The notes: generated from the letters alone by a model not told the origin. 64,000 nt of DNA from an uncultured Lachnospiraceae bacterium (GCA_910577955.1 CAJTNC010000002.1:62001-126000); one strand, 5' to 3'; positions 18,934 through 28,024 are shown, counted from the stretch's first letter. Made by a program: numbers and translations.

Positions 18934-19308
18934 TTAACTCAGCATTCCTCCCAGCATACCGCCGCCCAAGCACAAAAATACCGTCGTTGTGAAATCCGCG
19001 GAAAGCTGCGGAAAAGACCGGTTGATCACAGCGGACATGACGAACAGCACCGCAAAATATAATCCTCCCATTGCCGCTCCCCAGAAAAACTTCCTTGTCC
19101 TCTTCCGCTTTCCCGTAATAACCCCGGCAAAAAAGGAAGTGACGATATAAATCAGGATCATGCAGACATTCACTGTCTTTTCCGATAAATGCAGCTTGTA
19201 GAGCAAAAAAGCGAGAAGCAGTAAAAGTCCTCCTGTCAAAATGTAAGAAAACAACAGGCATTTTAACGTAAACAAGATCTGCGGCATATACTTTCTGAAA
19301 ACAGGCAT
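18934..19308 (-). CDS. TIGR04086-type four-helix membrane protein
   Basis: 124 residues with four hydrophobic segments, a short basic loop (GKRKRTRK) in the middle and a Gly-rich C-terminus (LGGGMLGG). Length and pattern match the TIGR04086 family of clostridial membrane proteins, whose function is not known. The ATG is preceded by GGAGGGGGAG. Lies between galM and the secreted propeller gene; no obvious operon partner. Confidence 0.65.
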   Translation of the reverse strand: MPVFRKYMPQILFTLKCLLFSYILTGGLLLLLAFLLYKLHLSEKTVNVCMILIYIVTSFFAGVITGKRKRTRKFFWGAAMGGLYFAVLFVMSAVINRSFPQLSADFTTTVFLCLGGGMLGGMLS

Positions 19309-19415
19309 ATTTTCTCCCCCTCCGGCATGTGTTGCGCCGATGAAAACTTTATAATATCTTCTCTCAAAGAAATATATGCTTCCCGCCTTCCGGGTATTCC
19401 CACGGTATTCTATAT

Positions 19416-20498
19416 TTACCTGCTCTTATATTTAAATTCCAATACGATCGAATGATCAAACGTTTCCCCCGCTTTTAAAAACGGCGACGGGAAATGCTTA
19501 TAGCAAGGAGCGTTTGGATAAAACTGGGGTTCCAGACACAGCGCCTCCCTGAACCCGTATCTGATGCCCCCCTTTCCGGTCTCTTCCTCATTCAGATAAT
19601 TCCCACTGTACATCTGCAGCCCCGGCAGATCAGAAAATACACGGAGGGATCTGCGTCCGCTGGCCCCTGTCAGTTCGGCACACTCTCTCATCCCTTCGCC
19701 GTAATGATCGATATTCCAGTTGTGATCATATCCCCCGCAAATCGCGAGCTGCCTGTCTTCTTCCTCTATATAATCGCCTATCGCATGGGCCGTTCTGAAA
19801 TCCATAGGCGAACCCTCCACCGGCAAAATCTCTCCGTCGGGCGCACAGTCCTCTCCTACCTTCAAATAATTCTCCGCACAGATTCTGAGGCTGTGTCCCA
19901 TCACATTTCCGCTGTCATGGCCGTCCAGATTATAATAGCAATGGTTCGTCATATTCAAAACGGTATCTCTGTCGCTTTTGGCCTGAAAACGGATGATCAC
20001 TTTGTTATCTTCCGTCAAAGTATATCCGGAACTCACTGACAAATTTCCGGGAAACCCTTCCTCCATATCCGGACTGAAATAGGTAAAGACCACCTCGTTG
20101 CTTTTTTCGGATATCGCAGCGGAAAACAACCGCTTGTCAAACCCCTTCTCTCCCCCGTGCAGCGTGTTTCCGTGATCGTTCCTGTACAAATCATACTTTG
20201 CACCACGGATCTCAAAAGAACCGTTTTTTATCTGCCCTGCGTAGCGGCCTATGGTAGCGCCCAGATAAAGTCCCGTCGCCTCATAACCGGATACGTCGTC
20301 AAATCCAAGCACCATATCTTTTCTGCCGTCAGATAACTCCGGCGCGATGATCGAGACAACCGCCGCACCAAAGTCCGTAAGTTTCAACTCCATTCCGTTT
20401 TTATTTGTCAAGGTAAACAGCAGGGCCTCTCTGCCGTCAGAAAGTCTGCCGAATGATTCTCTTTTTATCGTTCCCGTACTACCATCCTCCTCTGTCAC
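19416..20498 (-). CDS. galM: Aldose 1-epimerase (mutarotase)
   Basis: 360 residues. Diagnostic mutarotase motifs are 'LTDFGAAVVSI', 'YAGQIKNG', 'GNTLHGG', 'NMTNHCYYNLDGH' (catalytic His region) and the C-terminal 'ALCLEPQFYPNAP' with the catalytic glutamate. It interconverts anomers of aldoses in the cytoplasm. The start appears to be GTG at 20498, directly behind the ROK stop codon; no in-frame ATG lies nearby and the only ribosome-site candidate is AGGGA in the ROK end. Last gene of the first sugar operon, which fits uptake of an aldose. Confidence 0.93.
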   Translation of the reverse strand: MTEEDGSTGTIKRESFGRLSDGREALLFTLTNKNGMELKLTDFGAAVVSIIAPELSDGRKDMVLGFDDVSGYEATGLYLGATIGRYAGQIKNGSFEIRGAKYDLYRNDHGNTLHGGEKGFDKRLFSAAISEKSNEVVFTYFSPDMEEGFPGNLSVSSGYTLTEDNKVIIRFQAKSDRDTVLNMTNHCYYNLDGHDSGNVMGHSLRICAENYLKVGEDCAPDGEILPVEGSPMDFRTAHAIGDYIEEEDRQLAICGGYDHNWNIDHYGEGMRECAELTGASGRRSLRVFSDLPGLQMYSGNYLNEEETGKGGIRYGFREALCLEPQFYPNAPCYKHFPSPFLKAGETFDHSIVLEFKYKSR

Positions 20499-21656
20499 TT
20501 ATTTAAATTCCCTAAAGTTCGTATATTTACTGTTTGAGTGGATCATTGACACGGCGATGGCTCCTATCACATTTGCCCTCTCCGCAAGTTCCGTCACAAG
20601 AAGCTTAGGGGGAAAGGGAACATTCCCCCGCATCACTTTGTCAATATAATCTTTATAATCTCTGTAGATCGCGCACCCAAGCCGCCCCGAAATAACAAGG
20701 ACTTCCGGATTCGTCATCACTGCAATATTCACAAGCGCCATAGCAAAATAGGAAGGAATGTCCTCCAGTTCCATCTCCATATTCTGCTCCTTGATAAACT
20801 CAAATACTTTTTTAATGCTTATTTCGGATTCTTTCTTAAAATACCGGTCGATCACATTCGCAATTTTGCTGCTGGGTATCAGCTTTTCCAAAGCACCCTC
20901 GTCCGAATATTCCCGCAGCAAACGATCCTTCTGGAGTACCATGAAACCTACTTCCCCAAATGCCCCGTTGTTGCCCCGCACAAGTTCTCCGCCTTTTATC
21001 AGCGCTGAACCGAATCCCACGCCGAAATCCACATAAGCGATCTCGTCATATCCCTTTGCGATCCCCTGCCAGCGTTCGCCCACGGCTCCCAGATTCACAC
21101 TGTTTTCTATATATATCTCCATGGAAAATTCCTGTTTTAACCGCTGCATCAGAGACCCTTCCCCCCATCCCTCCACAAAGGGCGCCAGTTTATGGGAATC
21201 CGTCGAGGTGTCATATATGCCGGGAATACCGATGCCGATACAGGCCACATCCTCTATGGTGATCCCCGTAGCTTTCACGATCTCGTATATCCGCTCAATC
21301 ACCTGTTCAAATACACCGCCTGTCCCGATCTTGACCGTATGGTACTGCAAAATATTTCCTGCGATATCGGCACACATCGTACGGATATTCTGCCTCCCGA
21401 GATCCACTCCCACAAGATAGGCTTTTCTGGAATTAAAAGCTAACAGCGTGGCCTTTCTTCCAATCGCATTATCCGCCTCCCCGCACTCATAGATCAGATT
21501 GTCCTCCATCAGTTTTTTTACATTGTATGTAACCGCCGGAAAACTGATATCCAAAATCCGTTTCATATCCGCTTTAGACAAAGGTCCCTGCGTTCTCAGC
21601 AGTTCCAATATCGCGGCTCTGTTCATTTCACTGGCAATTTCCGAGTTTTTGGCCAT
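20499..21656 (-). CDS. ROK-family transcriptional repressor, kinase-dead form
   Basis: 385 residues: winged helix-turn-helix at ~10-60 ('LSKADMKRILDISFPAVTYNVKKL'-type, given in part) followed by a ROK sugar-binding domain. Features of active ROK kinases are missing: the phosphate loop DxGGTK is VDLGRQNIR, the catalytic Asp of the 'END' motif is Ser (IENSVN), GEIGH is GEVGF, and the CxCGxxGCxE zinc motif is absent. It therefore acts as a DNA-binding sugar sensor, not a kinase. The gene lies between mmsB and galM. A perfect palindrome lies 20 bp upstream of the ATG (21676-21696) and a related palindrome lies at the operon promoter, pointing to autoregulation and operon control. AAAGGGGA is the ribosome site. 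Confidence 0.88.
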   Translation of the reverse strand: MAKNSEIASEMNRAAILELLRTQGPLSKADMKRILDISFPAVTYNVKKLMEDNLIYECGEADNAIGRKATLLAFNSRKAYLVGVDLGRQNIRTMCADIAGNILQYHTVKIGTGGVFEQVIERIYEIVKATGITIEDVACIGIGIPGIYDTSTDSHKLAPFVEGWGEGSLMQRLKQEFSMEIYIENSVNLGAVGERWQGIAKGYDEIAYVDFGVGFGSALIKGGELVRGNNGAFGEVGFMVLQKDRLLREYSDEGALEKLIPSSKIANVIDRYFKKESEISIKKVFEFIKEQNMEMELEDIPSYFAMALVNIAVMTNPEVLVISGRLGCAIYRDYKDYIDKVMRGNVPFPPKLLVTELAERANVIGAIAVSMIHSNSKYTNFREFK

Positions 21657-21675
21657 CTTGTGTCCCCTTTACTAA

Positions 21676-21722
21676 TTTATACTTACTAAGTATAAAGTAA
21701 CATTTTTACCAGTTTTTGTCAA
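21676..21722 (-). promoter_or_regulatory. ROK operator and probable internal promoter
   Basis: A perfect 21-bp palindrome, half-site TTTATACTTA around a central C (21676-21696), contains the core ACTTA-N-TAAGT also found at 27972-27994. Upstream on the minus strand is TTGACA (21717-21722); the best -10 at 17 bp is TACTTT (21694-21699), weak and overlapping the palindrome. Confidence 0.6.
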
Positions 21723-21732
21723 ATAGTATTTG

Positions 21733-22890
21733 TCACCTCTCCTTTTTACTGAATATATCAAAGGCTACGGCCAGTATCAGGACAAACCCTTTGATGGCCT
21801 GCTGCCAATCCACACCGATGCCCATGATCGACATGCCGTTATTTAAAATACCCATCACCAAACTTCCGATGATTGCTCCCGCCACTGTGCCGATACCGCC
21901 CGATGCCGACGCACCTCCGATATAGCAGGCAGCGATGGCATCTAACTCAAAGTTGGTTCCGGCCTTAGGCGTAGCCGCATTTAAACGGCTGGCATACACG
22001 ATTCCGGCAAGCGCAGACAGAACGCCCATATTGACGTAGACCCAGAAAAACACTTTCTTTGTCTTGATGCCGGACAGTCTGGCGGCCTTTTCATTCCCGC
22101 CGAAAGCGTAAATATGTCTGCCGATCATCGTATGGCCCGTGATAAAGCTGTACAGCACAATAAGTACCGCCAGCAACACCAAAACCGTGGGGATTCCCTG
22201 ATATGCCGCCATCCAGTACGTGAAAAGAATAAACGCCCCATCCACCATCAAAAGTTTCAGATAAAAAGAATAACTGTTTTCCACCTCGATCTCATATGCC
22301 TTCTGCTTTCTGCGCTTCAAAATCTCCGAGACAGTATATAGCACCATACAAAAGGCACCGGCGAGAATGGCAACCATATTTAACGTACCGGAAAACGGAT
22401 CCGGCACAAACCCCGAACCGATGATCTGGTAGGAGGAGGGAAACGGCGACAGCGTCTGTCCCTGCAGTATTACCATTGTCAATCCTCTGAAGATCATCTG
22501 ACTTCCCAGTGTGACGATAAATGCCGGAATACGCACATAGGCGATCCAGAATCCGTTCCACGCCCCTATAACGGCGCCGATCAGCAGGGATGCCAGAATC
22601 GCAAGGATCGGATCCATCTTGTTGTTTATAGCCAAAACACCGGAAACAGCGCCTACAAAAGCCGCTATAGAACCCACCGACAGATCGATATTGCCTGTCA
22701 GTATCGTCAGCAGCATTCCGATGGCCAACACCATAATATAACTGTTCTGCAATATCACATTGGTCACATTTAAAGGCTTTAACAGTACGCCCCCCGTAAG
22801 CGCCCAAAACAGCAGAATAATCAGAACCAACACAACTACCATGCCATACTGTCTGTCACTTTTGGCAAACATCTTTTTAAATTTTTCCAT
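21733..22890 (-). CDS. mmsB: Sugar ABC transporter permease, mms/XylH type
   Basis: 385 residues, about ten membrane segments, with the BPD_transp_2 signatures 'LTGNIDLSVGSIAAFVGAVSG' (given in part) near 65-85 and 'GGNEKAARLSGIKTKKV' near 255-270. Its length and long central loop match MmsB/GguB-type permeases that take up several monosaccharides with MmsA and a ChvE-like binding protein. Lies one base downstream of mmsA's stop, so it is co-transcribed. Confidence 0.92.
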   Translation of the reverse strand: MEKFKKMFAKSDRQYGMVVVLVLIILLFWALTGGVLLKPLNVTNVILQNSYIMVLAIGMLLTILTGNIDLSVGSIAAFVGAVSGVLAINNKMDPILAILASLLIGAVIGAWNGFWIAYVRIPAFIVTLGSQMIFRGLTMVILQGQTLSPFPSSYQIIGSGFVPDPFSGTLNMVAILAGAFCMVLYTVSEILKRRKQKAYEIEVENSYSFYLKLLMVDGAFILFTYWMAAYQGIPTVLVLLAVLIVLYSFITGHTMIGRHIYAFGGNEKAARLSGIKTKKVFFWVYVNMGVLSALAGIVYASRLNAATPKAGTNFELDAIAACYIGGASASGGIGTVAGAIIGSLVMGILNNGMSIMGIGVDWQQAIKGFVLILAVAFDIFSKKER

Positions 22891-22891
22891 A

Positions 22892-24427
22892 TCATCCCTC
22901 CAAGTTCCCGCGCATAATACATTTCATGACGCTTTCCTGTGATGCCTCTTTCTGACTCAGTTCTCCCGTAATGCGTCCCTCGTTAAGCACATAAATCCTG
23001 TCTGACATTCCAAGTACCTCCGGAAGTTCCGATGAGATCAAAATGATACTTTTTCCCTCTTTTGCCAGTCTGCTGATAATGCAGTATATCTCATACTTTG
23101 CCCCGATATCGATTCCTCTGGTGGGCTCGTCCAGTATGAGGATATCGGGTCCGGCCATGATCCATTTTGCCAAAACCACTTTCTGCTGGTTTCCCCCCGA
23201 CAGGTTTCCGGTGTTCTGTGTGATCGAGGATGCCTTCACATTGAGCTTTCTGCAATAATCTTCCGCCTCTTTCCCCTCTTTCCCGTCGTCGATGATCCCG
23301 TGTCTTGAAATGCTTTTCAAATTAGGCAGAGAAATATTGTGCATGATATTGTCAATCAGGATAAGCCCCGCTTCTTTACGGTCTTCCGTCACATACACGA
23401 TCCCTTCCTTGATCGCCTCGCTCACATCGTTGATTTTCAGCCGTCTTCCGTCCTTTATGATGTCACCGCTTATTTTCTGGCCCCATGCCTTTCCGAAAAT
23501 ACTCATCGCCAATTCTGTCCTGCCGGCTCCCATCAATCCTGCAAAGCCGACGATCTCTCCCTTTCGCACATAAAAATCAACATCGTGTATCACTTGTCTG
23601 TCGGCATCGCCCGGGTGAAAGACATTCCAGTTTTTCACCTCAAAGCAAATCTCCCCCGGCTCGTTTTCCCTCTCCGGATATCTGTCGGACATCTCCCGGC
23701 CCACCATGCCTTTTATAATACGTTCCTCGCTGACCTCGTTTGAATGGTTGTTAAGCGTCTCAATCGTCTTCCCATCCCGCAGAATGGTTATCTCATCAGC
23801 CACCGCTGAAATTTCATTTAACTTGTGGGAGATCAAAATAGATGCAATGCCCTTCTTTTTCAGTTCCAATAAAAGATCCAGAAGGTTCTTTGAATCCTCC
23901 TCATTTAAAGCGGCCGTCGGCTCGTCCAAAATCAGGACTGAAATATCTCTGGACAATGCTTTTGCTATTTCCACAAGCTGTTGCTTTCCAATACCGATAT
24001 TTTTTATTTTTATGCCGGGATTTTCCTGCAGGTGAACCGTCTCCAGCGCTTTCTCCGCTTCCTTCACCGTCCTGTTCCAATCGACTACGCCTCTTTTTGC
24101 CCTCTCGTTTCCGAGAAAAATATTTTCCGCTATGGACAGCTCCGGTATCAGCGCCAGTTCCTGATGTATAATAGCGATCCCCTTCTTTTCACTGTCTTTT
24201 ATGTCCCGAAACTTACATTCTTCCCCATCAAAAAGAATTTTTCCCTCATAACTCCCAAAGGGATAGACACCGCTCAGCACGTTCATCAACGTAGACTTTC
24301 CCGCCCCGTTCTCACCCACCAGCGCATGGATCTGATTCTTTTTCACCTTCAGATTCACATGGTCAAGGGCACATACCCCCGGGAAACGTTTGGTGATATC
24401 CTGCATTTCCAATATAATATTTTCCAT
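22892..24427 (-). CDS. mmsA: Sugar ABC transporter ATP-binding protein, mms/XylG type
   Basis: 511 residues with two nucleotide-binding domains. The first has Walker A GENGAGKST and DEPTAAL; the second has the degenerate P-loop 'GLMGAGRTELA' and the signature LSGGNQQKV plus DEPTRGID, as in monosaccharide importers. I place the start at the ATG 24427, behind GAAAGGAAAGG; an in-frame GTG at 24448 has no ribosome site. Cytoplasmic motor for MmsB. The sequence is close to the mmsA of the second system at 39101-40630. Confidence 0.94.
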   Translation of the reverse strand: MENIILEMQDITKRFPGVCALDHVNLKVKKNQIHALVGENGAGKSTLMNVLSGVYPFGSYEGKILFDGEECKFRDIKDSEKKGIAIIHQELALIPELSIAENIFLGNERAKRGVVDWNRTVKEAEKALETVHLQENPGIKIKNIGIGKQQLVEIAKALSRDISVLILDEPTAALNEEDSKNLLDLLLELKKKGIASILISHKLNEISAVADEITILRDGKTIETLNNHSNEVSEERIIKGMVGREMSDRYPERENEPGEICFEVKNWNVFHPGDADRQVIHDVDFYVRKGEIVGFAGLMGAGRTELAMSIFGKAWGQKISGDIIKDGRRLKINDVSEAIKEGIVYVTEDRKEAGLILIDNIMHNISLPNLKSISRHGIIDDGKEGKEAEDYCRKLNVKASSITQNTGNLSGGNQQKVVLAKWIMAGPDILILDEPTRGIDIGAKYEIYCIISRLAKEGKSIILISSELPEVLGMSDRIYVLNEGRITGELSQKEASQESVMKCIMRGNLEG

Positions 24428-24469
24428 GTTGCCTTTCCTTTCTTTCACACAACAGACCCTTATTTCTTC

Positions 24470-25528
24470 TCAGTTCTTTTCTCTCTCAAAAAAGGGAAGC
24501 AGCGCGTCTGAAAAAGAAATTCCGTATTTTCCGGCAAATGTCAAGAGATTGTCCGTATCCATGGAAAAATCGATGGTATCTTTGCATCCGACTTTTTTCG
24601 CGGATGCCAGCACACCCAGATCCAACGCGCCGGCCGCTTCATTTTTCGGATCTCCTGCCGGAAACAAATCTATCCCTGCAAGCAGAGCGGCTATCACTGT
24701 CCCGATCAGGCAATCCCCCGCCCCGGCTGTACTGACCACCGGAACTTCCATCGCCTCACTCCGGTATCTCTTATCCCGCCAACCGGTACAGGCTCCCCTC
24801 TCTCCCAACGTAATGATCGTACAGATATCAGGATTGTACCTTTGAAGGATCTCTAAACAGGCCTCCGCAATATCCTCTGTCCCTGCCTCCGAACCTCTCT
24901 CCTGTTCCACAAATCTGTTTGCCTCTTCTTCATTGATGGCGAGAATATCCGTTTTTTCCACGCCCCCAAGTTCTATAAATTCTTTTACCTCGCCGGACAG
25001 TACGGATGCTACATTGCAGCAGCCTCTCTCCCTTCCTTTTTCCAACAAATAAACTCTCGTCCGCACCGGCACTTCCGGAACCGCCAGTATCACCCCGGCG
25101 CCTTTCTCCGGAACTGCCTGAAAGAACCGGTCCACATCCTTTTCCCCCACGCCTAAACAGGCGCTGTTTTCCGTGGAAATATTGCAGCACTCCCCGTTCG
25201 GATACTGATAACACACCGCATACATGGTCGGATTATGTATATCTTCCCCCACACATTTTACATTTATCCCCGCGCAGCTCATGGACTCTTTGAGAAGTCT
25301 GCCGTTTTCATCTTTTCCCACACGCCCTATTGCATAGACGGGAAGCGTCCCTTTTAAAAACGTGGAAATATAGTGTAAAATTATATGGAGTTTGCAGTAA
25401 TCTTTTGAATCCGTCAACTGAGCCTGTCTGCTCTCATTCCGTCCCAGTGTGTGATTGCCCACAAGCTGAAATAATATGCCGCTTCCTATTCCGCCGATAC
25501 CCGCTACATAATCATATGACGACCTCAT
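24470..25528 (-). CDS. PfkB-family carbohydrate kinase
   Basis: 352 residues. N-terminal 'VAGIGGIGSG' and 'YAIGRVGKDENGRLL' (in pieces) and the C-terminal anion-hole/catalytic motif 'STAGAGDCLIGT', with the base Asp, identify a ribokinase-type sugar kinase. It differs from standard fructokinases in its N-terminal 60 residues, so its substrate cannot be assigned. ATGA overlap with the NagB-like gene upstream; it should phosphorylate the sugar imported by this operon or its product. Confidence 0.85.
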   Translation of the reverse strand: MRSSYDYVAGIGGIGSGILFQLVGNHTLGRNESRQAQLTDSKDYCKLHIILHYISTFLKGTLPVYAIGRVGKDENGRLLKESMSCAGINVKCVGEDIHNPTMYAVCYQYPNGECCNISTENSACLGVGEKDVDRFFQAVPEKGAGVILAVPEVPVRTRVYLLEKGRERGCCNVASVLSGEVKEFIELGGVEKTDILAINEEEANRFVEQERGSEAGTEDIAEACLEILQRYNPDICTIITLGERGACTGWRDKRYRSEAMEVPVVSTAGAGDCLIGTVIAALLAGIDLFPAGDPKNEAAGALDLGVLASAKKVGCKDTIDFSMDTDNLLTFAGKYGISFSDALLPFFEREKN

Positions 25529-26418
25529 ACCTGAATCCCCTTAAATTCCCATTCCGGATGCTCGGACACAGGATGTTCCGCGGTCTCTCTCGTCGCAGTA
25601 ATGACTGCGTCCGGATGTTCCTGAAGCAGCGTCATCGGATACTCTGCATCCGGCGCGGAAAACAACGCCACCCTGAGAGCCGTCTGCTTCCAGCTTCCCG
25701 TATCACTGAACACACGCACTTTTTTTGCCGACAAACATTCTTTGATTCCCAAAGTAATGGACATGGGCGGCACAAACTGATAAGCCGCGCCAAAGCTGCG
25801 CTGCCCCAGCGCAATGATCGTATCCGGATTATTTTCCTGAATCCTGACGGAAGCTTCCCTCAGCTCTTCCAGTGTAATGCCGGAATACAGCGTTCTGCGG
25901 GACTGATTATAGGCGATATGTCCGTCCTGCCCCCATCCGCCGAGCGTATAGTCAATGGGCTTCTCCGCGATCATCCCACGAATCTCTTCCATGTTGGCCG
26001 GACACAGGAAATGTCTGTTCTCCGGCAAAACTCCAAGCTCCGGTCTGATCGGTCCGTAAAAATAGCGCAGCATAAAGGTTTTAAAATTGTAGGGATCATT
26101 TTCAGCCAACAACTGCCCCTGCCAGTCCAGACACTCATCCATGTGAAAGATCTCAACATGCCGCAAGCTGATATTTTCCGTATTTATCATATTAGCAAAA
26201 GGTTCGTACCAGCATTTGGGTCCGCAGGGGACAATGGCCCTGTAAGGCCGCCCTTCCTCCAGAGACTTTTTAATGTCATCCGCAAATTCTCTGGCCATCA
26301 GTTCGCCCATAGTCATGGAATCTTCCACCATCCTAAAGGGTACTTTCCTCTCCGGATGTCCCTCCAGATCTTTTGCCGGCACACTGCACCACTTGTACAA
26401 ATCTCTTTTATTTATCAT
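25525..26418 (-). CDS. NagB-like sugar-phosphate isomerase/deaminase
   Basis: 297 residues of the glucosamine-6-phosphate deaminase/6-phosphogluconolactonase fold. The active-site loop reads GGWGQDGHIAYNQ, keeping the Asp and His of NagB (D-x-H) but with Gln where NagB has the general-acid-assisting Glu (NEP to NQS). The C-terminal 'MSITLGIKECLSAKKVRVF' and 'LLQEHP' match the family. It may therefore isomerise or deaminate a different sugar phosphate. Sits between the binding protein and the PfkB kinase, ATGA-coupled to the latter; a CGCCCCG/CGGGGCG hairpin (26433-26470) lies just before its ribosome site GGGAAGG. Confidence 0.82.
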   Translation of the reverse strand: MINKRDLYKWCSVPAKDLEGHPERKVPFRMVEDSMTMGELMAREFADDIKKSLEEGRPYRAIVPCGPKCWYEPFANMINTENISLRHVEIFHMDECLDWQGQLLAENDPYNFKTFMLRYFYGPIRPELGVLPENRHFLCPANMEEIRGMIAEKPIDYTLGGWGQDGHIAYNQSRRTLYSGITLEELREASVRIQENNPDTIIALGQRSFGAAYQFVPPMSITLGIKECLSAKKVRVFSDTGSWKQTALRVALFSAPDAEYPMTLLQEHPDAVITATRETAEHPVSEHPEWEFKGIQV

Positions 26419-26498
26419 GTCCTTCCCATCGACGCCCCGCGCAAATCATAAACTCCTTTTACACGGGGCGCCTATTCCTTTCTCTTTTATTCCATAAT

Positions 26499-26711
26499 TA
26501 GGTATTTGCGAAACTCCTCTTTCTGCTAAGTATTGCTTGTGCAAAATTTACGCATCAATAAGCAGGCGCTGTGAGACCGCCGGCACTTAGGCACCGTATT
26601 TTGGTGCCTTATGTGTCCGCTGCGGTCGAGCCGCAGTGAAAACGTGCCTGCGCCTTGATCGTATATTTTGCACGGCAAAGCGGCAGCATCAATGGATTTT
26701 GCAATCACCTA
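26499..26711 (+). mobile_element. Fold-back MITE-like element, copy 1 (213 bp)
   Basis: Ends are imperfect inverted repeats, TAGGTATTTGCGAAA on the left and the complement of TAGGTGATTGCAAAA on the right. A perfect 12-bp direct repeat, TTATTCCATAAT, abuts both ends (26487-26498 and 26712-26723), the mark of a transposition event. The inside is almost wholly palindromic: GTGCAAAAT pairs with ATTTTGCAC, GCAGGC with GCCTGC, AGGCACC with GGTGCCT, CTGCGG with CCGCAG. It has no transposase gene. The right target copy contains the binding-protein stop codon, so the element inserted immediately behind that gene, inside the operon. Mobilising transposase family unknown; a 12-bp duplication would suit an IS4/IS231-type enzyme. 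Confidence 0.85.
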
Positions 26712-27857
26712 TTATTCCATAATCTCTTCTTCTGTATAATAGCCGGCTCCCACCAGTTCATCCACCGCATTTTCTATGTCCAGAGAAGTAGCGTCGATAG
26801 CCATCCCGGAAACCTTCTTCACGCCGTTGTCATAGTAATCGACCATATTCACTTCCACTTCCTCACCGCTCAGATACTGATCCGCCATTGTCACCGCAAC
26901 GCTTGCAAGGTTCTTTACATTCACGAATACTGTCTGCTTCTGCTCTCCCGCCAGAATAGATTTAATGGAAGGTATCTCCGCATCCTGTCCGGTAATGATC
27001 GGGAAAGGCATATCCTCGGAACCGTAACCGATGGCTTTTAAGGAAGACAGCACGCCGATGGAAATTCCGTCATAGGGCGCCAAAACTGCATCCACATGGC
27101 TTCCGTCGGAATATGCGCTGGAGAGAATGTTGTCCATACGTTTCTGTGCTTCCGCACCATCCCACCGCAGTGTAGCGCACTGGTTCATATCCGTCTGTCC
27201 CGATTTCACAACCAACATGCCGTTATCGATATAAGGAGTCAGTTTGTTCATTGCTCCCTCCCAGTAGAGAGCTGTGTTATTGTCATCCAGACTTCCTGCA
27301 AACAATTCAATATTAAAAGGACCCTTTCCCTCTTCCAGACCAAGTTTATCGACAATGTATCCGCCCTGCAGTTCCCCTATGCGGATACTGTCGAAGGTCG
27401 CATAGTAGTCCACATTTTCCGTATTCATCAACAGACGGTCATAGGCAATGACTAACGCTCCGGAGTCCTTTACCTTTTTCACGATATCCGTCATCGCTCC
27501 GCTGTCGATCGCCCCAACGATAAGTACGTCTATTTCTTTTGTCAGCATATTTTCAATCTGGTTGACCTGATGTTCCACCAGATCTTCCCCATACTGCAGA
27601 TCTACCGTATAGCCCATTGCCTCCAACTGGTTTTTCATCTCATTTCCTTCAATGATCCACCTCTGGCTGGACTGTGTCGGCATGGATATCCCGATTCGGC
27701 CGGTTCTTTCTTCCTCGCCGCCTCCCTCCTCATCAGAGGATTCTGTCTCCGGTTCCGCCTGCTCCGCGGGCTTTGTACTTCCGCACCCCACAAGCCCTAT
27801 CGACAAAGCTGCCGTCAATAAAACTGCCGTCATCGCCTTCATCATTTTTCTCTTCAT
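26712..27857 (-). CDS. Sugar ABC transporter substrate-binding lipoprotein (ChvE/MmsE-like)
   Basis: 381 residues: lipoprotein signal peptide with lipobox LVGC, acidic linker, then a periplasmic-binding-protein type 1 (Peripla_BP_4) domain with 'GISMPTQSSQRWI', 'VIAYDRLLMNTENVDYYATFD' (in part), 'LFAGSLDDNNT' and 'YDGISIGVL'. This is the multiple-monosaccharide binding type that delivers to MmsAB. First gene of the operon, with AGGAGG at 27869-27874, a consensus promoter and an operator. Its stop codon borders a mobile element that separates it from the remaining operon genes. Confidence 0.93.
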   Translation of the reverse strand: MKRKMMKAMTAVLLTAALSIGLVGCGSTKPAEQAEPETESSDEEGGGEEERTGRIGISMPTQSSQRWIIEGNEMKNQLEAMGYTVDLQYGEDLVEHQVNQIENMLTKEIDVLIVGAIDSGAMTDIVKKVKDSGALVIAYDRLLMNTENVDYYATFDSIRIGELQGGYIVDKLGLEEGKGPFNIELFAGSLDDNNTALYWEGAMNKLTPYIDNGMLVVKSGQTDMNQCATLRWDGAEAQKRMDNILSSAYSDGSHVDAVLAPYDGISIGVLSSLKAIGYGSEDMPFPIITGQDAEIPSIKSILAGEQKQTVFVNVKNLASVAVTMADQYLSGEEVEVNMVDYYDNGVKKVSGMAIDATSLDIENAVDELVGAGYYTEEEIME

Positions 27858-27971
27858 AGCTTTTTCTTCCTCCTGCCTTTCTCCTTTTTCGTTTTTTATT
27901 TACTTATCAATCCTAACTTATTAAATATCCCGCAATAAACCCCTTCTGGTTGGCATTTACACTATTTAATT

Positions 27972-28024
27972 AGGATGACTTAATAAGTTATCCTTACTAT
28001 ATCACAGGGGAGTAATACTGTCAA
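27972..28024 (-). promoter_or_regulatory. Sugar-operon promoter with ROK-type operator
   Basis: TTGACA (28019-28024), 17-bp spacer, TATAGT (27996-28001) on the minus strand. Directly downstream, over the expected start of transcription, lies a 23-bp near-perfect palindrome (27972-27994) with half-sites AGGATGACTTA and AGGATAACTTA and core ACTTA-A-TAAGT, the same core as at the ROK gene. Position over the start site implies repression. Confidence 0.8.

Noticed and set aside
26526..26708. Short minus-strand frames inside the fold-back elements (also 28021-28221)
   Set aside because: They run through hairpin stems, have no ribosome site, and the frames are not kept between the two copies beyond the identical core.
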